Assembly (NCBI GenBank): GCA_034336665.1
Contig: CM067564.1
Coordinates: 44,514,951 to 44,578,950, forward strand
Source: Luscinia megarhynchos
Taxonomy: Eukaryota; Chordata; Aves; Passeriformes; Turdidae
Length of the DNA: 64,000 nt
Direction: 5' to 3'
Position numbers and translations under genes: made by a program. Below, piece after piece: positions 1-11,058 of the stretch (positions are counted from its first letter, which is position 1; the number at the start of each line of letters is the position of its first letter). A model generated the notes under the pieces. The model was given only the letters and a program-made list of their open reading frames with translations. It did not search any database and was not told the DNA's origin.

Positions 1-879
1 TGAGGACATCTGGAAGTTTTGGATGCATCCAAGGTGCTCATGACCACTCTGTTGCCCTGATCATGTTGATGGAGATAAGCCACTGATTCCAACAAATTTC
101 TATTTCTCCTCTGGCATCTTTCCCTCCACAACCCAGGCTGATCATGTCCCAGCTAAGCATTTCTAGACAGAAACTCACACCTGAGCTCTGGCCTTTAAAG
201 CATGTGTGGATGCCTGGGGACCTGAGGAGGGGTAAATGGGTTTCTTTGCAGGCTCCTCCTGTGCTCCTGGGGAGATGATGTGGTTTTTTTGCTTGTCTTC
301 CATCACAGAACAAGAGCTAAGTGTTATTGATCTGGGACCTAGGGGGAATATTTCTGAGCAGCTCACCCTGGCATTAGTCCATCACTTAGCTGGTATTTAT
401 TATTCAGGGCTGGCAAGTGATTCCTGGCAGCGTGCCCTGGCCAGACAGCAAACCGGTGAGGGAGGAGCTGAGCAAGTCAAGGGCAAATGAAGAGGGAAAA
501 GAAGGGAAGGAAGAAATTGCAAACCAGATTTTCCTCTCTCAAATTAACTTAGGTGGGTCCCAGAGCCTCTCTCTGCAAAGTTGCTCCTGTGTGCACGAAA
601 AGCCCAAAGCAGGGTGTGCACACAGAGCTTGGCAGATGGTCAGTGTGAGATGATTTCTGGCTCAGAGATGACATAAAAATGCAGATAAGCAGGACAAGAG
701 CAGCACAAGGCTTCACCCACCAAAAAATCATGAAGGGTGCATGTGATGAGGTGAAGTGGCAGCTCTGCAGAGGGGAAAGCTGGTCCCCACAGCTGGAGGG
801 TCCAGGAGGAAGAGTCATGGCAGTGAATGTCATTTGGGTTATTCCCAGCACTCCAGAGAGGTTTGTCCTGCCTTATGAT
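1..879. other. intergenic or intronic DNA, no gene recognised
   Basis: I see no exon with convincing splice sites, no repeat family I can name and no RNA gene. Short open frames on both strands overlap each other without a coding pattern. Confidence 0.6.
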
Positions 880-966
880 AAGTGGAAGGAGGTAAAACCA
901 TGTTGGTAGACCTACCCAGTCCCCTCTGAAGGCTTCTGCCAAAACCATCCTTTATTCCATGATTTG
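880..966 (+). mobile_element. possible CR1 LINE 3' scrap, very decayed
   Basis: The order 'gtggaagg', then 'ccatg', then 'cccctctgaagg...ccaaaaccatcctttattccatgatt' follows the last ~90 bases of a sense-strand avian CR1 (consensus tail: ...cccttccaacccaaaccattctgtgattc). Many substitutions make this a weak call; chance similarity is possible. Confidence 0.35.
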
Positions 967-1849
967 ACATGACCTGATAGAGGAACTCCTCTTGAAAGCT
1001 CACTGGAGCCACAGCAGGTGTTTCTGTGTGCAGAAAGGTCTGGGAAATAACTGAGTCTGGAGCAGGACAGGAGGCTTTAAATAATCCCTGGTGTCCATGC
1101 CAAGGAAGAAAATAGGGAAAACACAGCTTAACAGCCCATTTCTGTGACAATTCCCTGTTTCCCTCTAATGCCAACCCAGTGATGATCCAGGAGCTCATTC
1201 TCTGAGGACAGAAGTTGCAAACTCTTGAGGACAGATTGGATCAAACAAAGCCATCTCTGATCTCAGCTGCAGGTGTGCTGTCCCAATGGCAGATTTGCAC
1301 TTTGCACAGCTCCTGGCTTTGAAGAGTCTTTGTAAACCAGCAGCACACCTCCAGTTCAGGGAGCTGGGTAAGATTATTCCCAAGGGATTGTAAGAAGGGT
1401 CAGAGGAACTCCTGGGAGGAAGGGAATCAAGTCTCTGCTTAGCTTAACCCCAACATTGCAGCAGGGCTATGGGAAAGCAAGAACAGAATCTTCTCTAAAA
1501 TTGCAGGAAAGTCCATAAAAATCAGCAGGCTGAGCACAGTCTTTGGGAAGTTAAGCACAGGACACCTCCTTTTCCTAGGCAGTAAACTCATGTATCTTCA
1601 CAGGCAATAATTTGCCAGTTTAAGAGCTCTTGTAACCTTTGCACTAAGATAACATTGGCAGGAAAAGGGGGAAAAAATTCCCTCAGGCTTGGTCAGATTA
1701 AAGAGCCCTGTCTGCTCAGGTGCAGTGAATTCTTCTGTTATTGATCCCTGGGGTCATCCTGGAGACAGTGAACTAATGGACCAGCACATTTCCTTGGATT
1801 TCCTTTAACTAAAAATTACATTAACTTCAAGTGGGACATTAATAACGAT

Positions 1850-1854
<5 letters not shown>
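967..1854. other. intergenic or intronic DNA, nothing recognised
   Basis: No repeat family, exon or RNA gene seen. Confidence 0.6.

Positions 1855-1895
<41 letters not shown>
1855..1895. repeat. (TAA)n microsatellite
   Basis: About 13 to 14 uninterrupted TAA units. The complementary frames give poly-isoleucine open frames, which are artefacts of the repeat. Confidence 0.97.
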
Positions 1896-2818
1896 GTATC
1901 AGCAGCACACCATTCCATCTCTCTCAGACAAACAGCTGCAAGGGTAATCCAGCTCTCACTGATTTTACCAGAACCCCCAGGCTCTGAGTTTTCACATCTT
2001 GAATCTTTCTGTTCCCTCCTTTTGAATGTTTCACACTTTTCCCAAACTGTCCATAGCAAGACCTGGGCAAAAAAATTCCCTGTTTGGCTTCCACCTTGGG
2101 AATAGTATTTGATTTATTCAGCTCAGTGGTCTGGCAAGTCTGAACCTGGGCTCATTACAGATGTTGATCTGAAAATGCCCTAAAGAATCTCTCCAATTGC
2201 TGCTAAACCAAAACAAAACCAAGCAGACAGAGGAAAAAACAACTGAGCTCATAGTCTGTTAGGAGGAAGTTCCAGCAGCAGCAGGTGTGGCTGCTCTTCC
2301 CATTGTGCCATCAGCTCTCCCTGATCCTTCACACCAGTTATTTGCATAGAGGTGTAGAGAAAAGGCTGGAAAAGCTGGGGAGCAGTGATGGATGCCTGCT
2401 CCCATGAGCTGCAAAGGCATCTTCTCCCAGGAGCTGAGCAGAGCTGCCTGTTCCACAGCCCCAGTGCTGCTCCTCACAGAGGCAGGGCCGTGGAAATGAA
2501 GCGATCAGCGAAAATTGCGGCGGCAGGCTGGGGCTGAAAGGAGGTGTACTTTAATTATTAGCATCCAATTAAATACTGAATAAGTTCCATTATTGAAGGG
2601 GGATTTTGTGCCTCTCAGGGACCCTCCAAAGAGTTGATTAGAAAGCCTGCACACTTGTAGACATAATGTGTGTGTGCCTCCACCCCCTCTGGTGCTGCTA
2701 CGGATCCCAAGCATGCAGGTATTTCCTACCCTGTGAGCCTGAAACTGGATTTTTCCATGTTCTTTAAATTGCAAAGTGTCAGTCCATCTTCAACAGCAGG
2801 AATCTTGGCATAAACTGC
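1896..2818. other. intergenic or intronic DNA, nothing recognised
   Basis: Single-copy-looking sequence. A short AT-rich stretch near 2550-2600 carries TTAATTATTAG and CCAATTAAAT, which resemble homeodomain sites but are too common in AT-rich DNA to mean much. Confidence 0.55.
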
Positions 2819-2860
2819 CAAAAAAAAAAAAACAAACAAAAAAAACCGAAACAAAAAAGC
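2819..2860. repeat. A-rich low-complexity tract
   Basis: Runs of A broken by single C or G (CAAACAAAA type). There is no retroposed gene or SINE upstream that would make it a poly(A) tail. Confidence 0.85.
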
Positions 2861-3533
2861 TGACCCGTGCTGCTTTGGCTGAGGAACTGATTCATTTCAA
2901 TGAAGCATGTGCATGTCTGTCCCTGCCAGCCTGCAGCTGCAGCAGTCTCCAGAGTATGGGCACATCCTGGTGGTGATAAGAACATGTCCAGAGTGAGCTG
3001 TTCCCTGGCTGGACACAGCTCCTGCTGCTGAGCCCAATCTCAGAGCCTTCCTGGGAGTTAGATTCCCACCAGGCCATTCCTGAGCTTTTCAGCAGCAGTG
3101 AGAATGGGCTGGGATTTATTTGTGTAGCAATTGAGCACAGCCCCATCCTTTCACTGCTGGCATTTTCCTGATTTTTGGCTGATGCTGAATAGCCCAGCCC
3201 TGGGCATTGAATAGAGAGGTGTTCCAGGGGATAATACAGGTGGGGAACATGTTATCAAGGATAAAATAGATCAATCCTGGCACAGAAACCAGGCTGCACC
3301 AGCAGCAAGAAGAGCAGAGCCTGGACATTGCATGTGCTGGAATAGATGTGGCTATTAATTATCAATTAGTTTTATAAGATTTAAATTGTAAATAAGGTTG
3401 CAGACGTGCAGAATTAGCCAAACAGAGGAGCTGGGCCATGACCCATCAACACTTAAGGGTGGTTCAATGTCCAGAATCAGAGGGAAGAGAAGCAAGCTGA
3501 GGTGTCAGTGGACAGCAGTGCAATCCTCTCATG
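2861..3533. other. intergenic or intronic DNA, nothing recognised
   Basis: No exon or repeat family recognised. An AT-rich patch at 3350-3400 has TTAATTATCAATTAG. Confidence 0.55.
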
Positions 3534-3569
3534 TGGTGAGGAGGGGGAGGAGGAGGAGGAGGAGGAGGA
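3534..3569. repeat. (GGA)n purine microsatellite
   Basis: About ten GGA/GAG units on the plus strand. The poly-proline and poly-leucine open frames on the minus strand here are repeat artefacts. Confidence 0.93.
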
Positions 3570-4865
3570 TGTGACTCCAGCTGGAAATCAATCCACACGT
3601 GGCATCCATCAGGCTGCTGGGAAAGCAGGCTCCAAATGCAGTGCTTGTCATTAGGAGATGCAAGGAAGAGCCAGAGGTGGGGAAATAGCCCGTGGGGGGC
3701 TGTTTGTGAGGCAGCCCCATCAGGCAAGCAGGATTGTTTGGAATGATGAGATAATTCACCAGGAAGTCATGGCAGGTTTAAGTGACCCTGCCAGACAAGG
3801 GAAATGCTGGGGGAGAGGAGACTGAGAGCTCCCAGCTGGGTCTTGGCTTCATTCAGAGCCCAGCACAGCCTCTGCACTGGGAAACTGGGAGAACTGGGAG
3901 TGGTGACTGCAATCTTTCAGAGTGAAATTATTGCTAAACCCTTAAATTTTGGAAGCAGCATTTTACACTGGAACTGGGTTTTTACCTCCAGCAGAGTTTT
4001 GTCTGTGTTTTCTGTCGTGCCACAGCCCATCTGTAATGCATTCATCCTCAGAGAAAAATCCATCCCAGGGGAACCAACACAAAACACAGCCAAGTTCCAC
4101 AGGCAGCACTGGGAGGAAAAAGACTCTAAATCCAAATCACTGCCTGCCATGGTCACTATGTGACCAGGCAGCCTCTCCAAAATTCAGGAACCCTCCCATG
4201 GAGATAAGCCAGCAAAACCTGCCCTCTTCAAATCCCCAGCAGAAAAGCTGTGCTCATAGCTAGGCTGGCCTAAAATAAGAGTAACTCCAGTTTCTTCACT
4301 AGCATGTAAAGGACTTTTATATTGTAAGTCTTTTAAAACTCTGACAACACTTGGATGAATCTCCTGCTCTCCTCTCCATGAATGTGTTGGCAAACAAAAA
4401 GGGCCCTCTGACCATGGCTCTTTGAAAAGGAATGTACTTGTTTTTGAAAGGGAAACAAAGCTAAAAATGTTTTGAAGTATGAAATTATCAAATTATTATT
4501 TAATTCCCAGCATTTTTAGGGCAGTTCTCATTAGCTGGATGCACAAGTAGGAACGACAAAGCAGCTGTCTCTCCATTCACACCAGAATCCAGAACAAGTT
4601 TTTGGGGTTTTTTATGACATCCCTTTCAAATGCTTGGGGATGTCTGCAGGAGAGATGACAATAATTAGATTCATAACACATGGCTGCTGGCTGTGGCAGT
4701 GTGGGCTGTCTGGAGCAGGAAAATGAAGTGACACCCAAGCCTGTGGAGCTGCAGCCACTGGGGAAACCCACCACAGATAGAGAGCTGATGGACAGAGACA
4801 GCTGACACCAACCAAACCACCCTCACCTTGTAAAGAGCTGCCAGAATTTGTCAGAATTTGAGCAG
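3570..4865. other. intergenic or intronic DNA, nothing recognised
   Basis: Overlapping open frames of 104 and 119 codons around 3800-4260 show no domain, splice context or codon pattern that would support an exon. Confidence 0.55.
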
Positions 4866-4950
4866 TCTGGTCTAGTGGAAGGTGTTTGTGGTAAAGAACT
4901 GAGTGATCTAACATCGCTCCCAACCCAAACCATCCTTTAATTCTGTGACA
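4866..4950 (+). mobile_element. CR1 LINE 3' end fragment
   Basis: 'tctagtggaaggtg' followed by 'tccaacccaaaccatcc...attctgtgaca' (with substitutions) matches the terminal ~85 bases of CR1 in sense orientation. It is strongly decayed and 5'-truncated. Confidence 0.6.
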
Positions 4951-7129
4951 ATTAAGCAAACTCACAGATTTCTCTGTGTTTTTGCAGATTTGTTGGCTCT
5001 TCATTGCATCAGGTCCTGTACAGACCTAATGCAGAAGTGATGGTTCATGCCCCATAGTAAAATAAAAAAAGGTAAAAACATGCACAACCCAGATTCCCAA
5101 GCTCATCTCTTCTTCTCATTCCAAGAATCTTATTCATAAAGAGAAATCTCATGCTGAGTTTATTTTTCTTCTTCACCAGACAAGTTGTTCTAGGAGCAGA
5201 CACTGTCTTTCAGAAGAAGAAAACAAATTGATCCCATTTAAAATTCTTCTTCATCCATGACCAACCCAATTTAAAATGCTATCAATCTGCATGGTGGCTT
5301 CCCCAGTGGAAAAGGTGCAAACCAAAGGCTTGGTGCTTTTATTTTGGCTTCTGTTGGATTTCTTCACTCATGTTGTTTGCATTTTGATGTGTTTTTAATG
5401 ACACACAGACACAACTGCATCTTCAGGGTGAAGGCAGCTCACCAGCTGCCACTGTTTATTGATTTGTTTATCTTCATTTACCTTTTCAGGACAGAAATAG
5501 GGAGCACAGTTTGTGTCCTTGCTGTGGCCAGAGTCACAGCAGCAGGGACTCCAGGCATGTGACTCTTGATGGAGAGAAAGACCTTGAAGAACAGGAGAAC
5601 AGCTTTTGAACACCTGGTGACCAAATTATTTCAACTGCAAGAGTGCAACTGGAATAGAAATTGCTGTGAAGGCATCACAAGCAGCAAAGAAGTGGGGAAA
5701 GTCATCTCATTTCAAAATGGAGTGGGTTTGACATTCTCCCTGGTCCTACAGAGAGGTGACAGCTCTGCCTCTGAGCTACAGGTGCAGAGTGGGGAAGGTC
5801 CAGTGCAGGTGAGAACACTCAAAGTTCACCATTTTTAGCATGCTGTGGACAAAAAGGCTGCTGGCTTTTAATACAAATTACCCTAAGGAGGAAAAGTGAG
5901 GCTGTTTAGACTTCAGGAGCTGTAATGGAATAGTGACTCATAAACCACTTGGAGAATGGTGACTCTGATGTGGCCTGGGCTTGTATTTGCCTCTGCTGCC
6001 CATGACATGATCCTGGGGCATTCCAAGCCATTCCTGTATTGTTCTGGAGAGCTCAAACTACCTGGAAACAGCCACCTCTGAATGCCAGCAGCTCTTCCCA
6101 TTCCCTAAAGGAGGGAGAGGACTCACCTCACTGATCCAGGCACCTGAATTGGGTGTCTGCTTACAAGAATCCCCCTGTGAGCCAAATGTCTTTGTCATCT
6201 GGGACACCCAGAAATGTCCCATTTTCCTTCAGCCCTTGTTTCTGAAGGGCTCAGGTCCCCAGTGGATCCAGTGTTGTGTCTGCTGCTCCTGTGGGATGAA
6301 CTGGGAGTCTCACATGGCAGAGAGTGATTATCCCTAAGGAAACCCAGCACAGCCAGTGGAGGCTGTCTGGGCTCTCCTTGCTAAACCAGAGCTCTCCAGT
6401 CCCAGCTGGTGTCAGGGAACCTGAGTTATTCTAGTGAGGACCTAACCAAGATTGTTTCTTTGCCCTGTCCCCAGACAAAAACCCAAAATCTGGTGGACTT
6501 CTCTGTCAGAGGCTTTGCAATATCTGGGACTGAGCCAGAGAATATCCTGCTCAAAACTGATCAGAACTTTACATGGGCCATGGCCAGACTTTGGTGTGAA
6601 TTGTTGAAGGGAAATTTGATTGTAAAGGGAAAACAGGAATCTGTGTGTTTATGACAAATCTAAGGAAACCCCTCTGTAAATTCATGTCTATGTTGACTTG
6701 TACACCCTCCCCTGACTCTTACCCATTTCTTCTTTCATTCTGAGCAGTTCCAACTGCTGGCAAAGGCAAGTTTGGAAGTGACTGGCAGAAAAGGGCACAA
6801 TTCAACCTTTAGTCTGAGAGAGCTTTTGCAATGAGTTTTACCCCTCACAGGCCACCTGAGAACCCATGCACTGATGAGTGCATCCCAGTTGTCCCAAACC
6901 CAGTGCCTCCACGGGTCTCATGTCATTTTTCCCTCCAGACTGAGTGCCAGGAGAGCCCCAGTGCAGCCCTTGAAGCTGGAAAACCTGAGGGCTGAAGTGC
7001 CTGATTCCCAGCTGACCCTTCTGCTGGCTCCAGCCACGAGCTGCTCTTGGGACTGAAGCAAGAAGTCTCTGCTGGAGGGAGAAACCCCTTGTAAGTCAAG
7101 AGGAAATGTGTCAGTGATGGGAAACCACA
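4951..7129. other. intergenic or intronic DNA, nothing recognised
   Basis: No repeat family or exon recognised. All open frames are under 100 codons and overlap one another on opposite strands. Confidence 0.55.
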
Positions 7130-7370
7130 GCCATTTAGCATCAATCATAATGATTGATTCTGCCAGGGATTGGGGGAAGGGGAGGGAGCTGGGACACATC
7201 TCATCCCTGGGATTGTGGCTGCTTCTGCACTTTAACACGGCTGGAGCAGAGCAAGGGGCCATTAATTGACTTTTAGCTCCAGCTATAATCCTGATGTCTC
7301 TTGGATGTCAATTAACCACCAGTAATAAGTGGCTAATTGCATGAGATGGCCTTTCAAATGAGATGTAAGA
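7130..7370. promoter_or_regulatory. cluster of inverted homeodomain-type motifs, candidate regulatory element
   Basis: Bases 7140-7158 form a near-perfect palindrome, ATCAATCA-TAA-TGATTGAT; each arm carries TGATTGAT, the consensus bound by PBX-HOX dimers. About 100 bases on, TTAATTGAC (7262-7270) and GTCAATTAA (7307-7315) form a perfect 9-bp inverted repeat. AGTAATAAG and CTAATTGC follow at about 7321-7340. The patch has no transposon sequence. The motifs are seen; binding and enhancer activity are inference, because such motifs also arise by chance in AT-rich DNA. Confidence 0.3.
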
Positions 7371-9191
7371 CACAGACCCAACCACTGTGGTCATTAAGGG
7401 TCCTTCTGCACATTGCACAGGAGCAGGGGATGCACAGGGCACTTTTCTCTGGCTCTTTTCCAGTGCCTTTCATTACATCACACCCTGTGTCTGGACTGGA
7501 TAATCTTTTACTTGGGCTCTACCTTGATTACAACTCTTTTCTAGTGCTTTTATCCATCAAGGGGGGTACAGAGTTGTTTTATTGCCATTATATTTAAAGG
7601 TCAAGGCAGAAGTACCTTGCAGGTGCCTGTTATGGAGTCTCACAAAAACAGTCTTTAAATATAGGACAGGGTGAAAAAACCATCTCACAGCTCCTCCCAT
7701 GAGCTGAAAAGTCAATGGCATCGATGTTGTAGACAGAAACTTCTTCTTGGATGTCCCAAGGTCTAAAGAAGTCAGCAGAGGGAGAGAGATGATAAATCCT
7801 GACCTGGTAAATCCAGTGGATTGTTGGTAGGAACTGTGGTTGCAGAAGGATATCAGGGTCTGAGCTTCTGTCCTCCCACACCCCTGGCAAGTGCAAACCA
7901 CAGATTGGACATTCAGCAGCACCATTAACCCCTAAAATGATGCTTTTGTAGGAGTTGACAGAAATATTTGACTTCAACAATGGCTGTATTTTCTCTTTTT
8001 TTTTTTTTTCCTTTTTTTATAATCTGTATGGTCCCCAAAGTCCTCTGAAAGTCAACCAATCCAGTTTTTGTTACTAGAGCTTCTATTTCTAAGTAGAGAA
8101 TAAAATTTTCTGTTTTGCTACTCTAACTGGAGATGGAAGAAACTTTCCTTCCCAGAAGCAGCAAAATTCCAGAGGAAGGGACTAAACTGTGCTAAGCCCT
8201 GCAGAAAGCAAGATGTGCTGTCACTGCACAGCTGGATTCCTGTGGCTCTGAGATGCAAATCTGATGCAGCCACTGGAAGTTGCAGCTCAGAGAATCATCC
8301 AGCTGCATCACAAAACCTCCCAGACATGACATCTACCACAGCAGACAGACTGAAACCCCATCATTGCAACATTTAATGTGATTTTCCAGTGCCAGGACAT
8401 CACCACAAAGCCAGGCTACAGGCACAGCTGAGGTTTCTGATTGCCTGGCATCCGACTCAGCTCACCTGACAATTCCATCAGTCCAGGGCCTTGCACCTTC
8501 TGCTTCAGTGCCTGCTTGTGTTCTGACAGCAGATTGGAGACAGCAGCACACATCAGGACAGGTGACATCAACACTCAGGTGTGAGACTGGTAAGAAAATC
8601 ACTCAGGATGTCACTATAGGAAAAATTACTCTTGTGTTTAAGGAGCACTTTCCCAGAGTGGGGGGTGCATTGCTCTGCAGAAAGGGGAAAGAGAAAGGCA
8701 AAATTGTTTTCTGAGCAGAGTTTATTGTCGAAGGAATTATCATTCTCCATAATTATCCAAAATTTTGCACCTGCAGGTGATGGAGATCAGGTGCAAAGTT
8801 GACATTGGGGGTGCAGGATGGTCCCTGGTGCTCCAAAATCCTCAGGTCCCCAGAGGGAAGTGCCTGGTTGAAATTGGTATGACCATGTCTCCCTCTAGAG
8901 ACTGCACCCTCCAACAGTTGGGATTTGCATTCTGCTGATATTCCAACAGTTCAAGGAGCAGGGATGGGGCTTTATATCCAGCAGGCTGGAGGTTGTGACC
9001 CTGTGGGTGTACCATGAACAGTGTTAGCATGGTGTTGCAGCAGGGAGAGACCACAGGAGGTGTATCAGGAGCTCACAGACAGCATATATATATATATAAA
9101 TTTTAAAGGGCAGTAAATAGAAAGCTGAATTGCATGTCTGGGTCAGCCAGCTACACTTGCTAGACTGGTTTTAATGTGGGATAGAGAAACA
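7371..9191. other. intergenic or intronic DNA with short simple repeats
   Basis: Contains a T-rich tract at 7991-8018 and a (TA)n tract at 9084-9099. Otherwise no exon or named repeat. Confidence 0.55.
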
Positions 9192-9290
9192 TCAAAGAAT
9201 CAGAAAATGGTTTGGGTTGGAAGGGATCTTAAACACCATTCAGGTCCCCCCTGCCAAGGCAGTGACACCTTCCACTTGACCAGGTTCCTG
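9192..9290 (-). mobile_element. CR1 LINE 3' end fragment
   Basis: The plus strand reads 'gaatcagaaaatggtttggg', 'ttggaagggatctta', then 'gacaccttccacttgacc'. This is the reverse complement of the CR1 3' end. Only ~100 bases are kept, as is usual for 5'-truncated avian CR1. Confidence 0.88.
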
Positions 9291-10402
9291 AAATATATAT
9301 CTAAATTATGCATTTAAACTCACAGTGCCTGTGGAGATGGATCCCTCTTGCAGGATCTGTTTTCCCTCTGTTCAAGTGCCTGAACACTCTGTTGGAATAT
9401 TCCCACACCAGGGGAAAGTCAGAGCCTGGACAGGTGAGCAGATACAGGGGGAAAGCTGGAGGGAGCACAGAGGTTTGTTGAGGGGAAACTGAGGTACCAG
9501 CAGAAACCAGGCTCAACCCTTCAAAGCTTTATGGGATCTGAGATTCTCATATGGGACTCACCTGTGATGTGAGACCAGAATCCCTGATTCTCTGCAGGGG
9601 CATTGGGGATGCTCTGGGGAAACTCAAATAGGAGTCTGTGTTTGAGCAGCTGAACTGCACCCTCTCCACCTGATTTACAGGAGCAGCCAGACTGGCAGGA
9701 GCACTCAGCCCAAAATGAAGGTCTGGTGCTCTCAGGGGATGTCAAAGCTTTTCCCCACAATCTGGTTTTGCATCAGCAAACACCAATTCATGGGAGCCAA
9801 AATTCATGACTGCAGAGGGCTTCCAATGAATGTGACATTAAAATTGTTTTTCAGGTCCTTCCTGGGCCAGGGAAGCCTGTGTCACATCCCAGGTGAGTTC
9901 TGGGATGTCCAGGGTAGAAAATATCTCCTTTTCTCTCTCTGAGGAGTACATCAATGGCTTAGTGTTTTCACGGTGCAAAATAAAAATTTATTTTATGTTT
10001 GAAATATTTTCCTGCACAGAAAAATTGTAGATTTCTGTTTGCCTGATGTTTGTTTCCTAGAACCTGTGTTTGAAGCAACAGGTTTAATCTGTCATGGGCC
10101 AGGGGGACTAAGGGAGGAGAACAAGCTGTGTCAGAGCATTGGAAAATTGAGAAAAAAACCGTGGAAGATATCCCACATTTAAAAGGGGTTTGTGGAATCC
10201 CAGGCTGGGATTGATAAGATGCAAGGTGAGGATCTTTCTGAGGTTCTCTGAGCTGCACACAGTCCCTGGTTTAACCAGGGGATAAAACCCAGCAGCAGGG
10301 TGATGTTGATCTCCCCATGTGCTGTCTGCAATGAGCACAGGGACAACAAACCAGGCACTTCCCCTGTTCCTTCCTCTCCTCACTGGGGCCAGAACAGCTG
10401 GA
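9291..10402. other. intergenic or intronic DNA, nothing recognised
   Basis: No exon or repeat family seen between the CR1 fragment and the LTR. Confidence 0.55.
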
Positions 10403-10407
10403 CACAC

Positions 10408-11053
10408 ATCTAAGATTGCAGTACAGGATGTGACCAGCAGTGTGTATTCTATCACCATCTCAAACCAGCTGGGCAATCATCTTTATCCTTCCCACAGCCC
10501 ATCCTCCCTCCAGGAGATATCTCCTGTTCATGGCCATGGAGTCCCAGGGCATGACTGATCAAATTCCATCATCCCACTGGGAGATGCTCCAGCCAGGGCA
10601 GGAGCCAAGCCTTTCCTACCCAGAGAAAAACTGAGATTTGGGACACCAAGGCACCTTCTTTCCACTGCATTCCAGAGGAAAACCAGACCTTTCCACATCA
10701 TCCCTGGAGCTTCAGAGGAAACTGTACCTTCTCCAGGAGCACTGCTCCAGCTGAACCACACCTGCCACTGCAGGAGGATGCAGCCACCATTGAATGGGAC
10801 TGCTGCCAACACCCTGCCTGACTGACGGGTGTCAGCTTGGATTCTGACTCTGGCAGGTTTGGGATTGTTCTATGTAATACTGCATTTCTATTTTAATGTT
10901 CCTAGTAAAGAACTCTTATTGCTATTTCCATGTCTTTGCCTGAGAGCTCCTTAATTTCAAAATTACAATAATTTGGAGGGAGGGGTTTACATTCTCCATT
11001 TCAGGAGAGGCTCCTGCCTTCCTTAGCAGACACCTGTCCTTCAAACCAAGACA
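10408..11053 (+). mobile_element. solo LTR of an endogenous retrovirus, short subtype (family A)
   Basis: This is a 646-bp element bounded by a 5-bp target duplication CACAC (10403-10407 and 11054-11058). It ends ...CCAAGACA; the starting TGTCTTGGG seen in a sister copy is mutated here. Nearly the same sequence recurs in reverse at 17687-18338 and 29100-29819 and in part at 59617-60079. The sense strand is inferred from the order U3, an A-rich TATA-like GAGAAAAACTG near 10622, then CCTAGTAAAGAAC near 10900 as a likely poly(A)-signal region. No gag, pol or env lies beside it, so it is a recombined solo LTR. A 5-bp duplication fits ERVL/class III-type integration, but I cannot confirm the class. 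The 94-codon minus-strand frame inside it is a shadow. Confidence 0.9.
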
Positions 11054-11058
11054 CACAC

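Noticed and set aside
10528..10812. A nearly identical 94-codon open frame recurring at 10528-10812, 17933-18217 and 29347-29631, and partly at 59502-59831, looking like a conserved protein family.
   Set aside because: All copies lie wholly or mostly inside the same LTR, on the strand opposite to the inferred sense strand. The similarity is explained by LTR homology, not coding selection.
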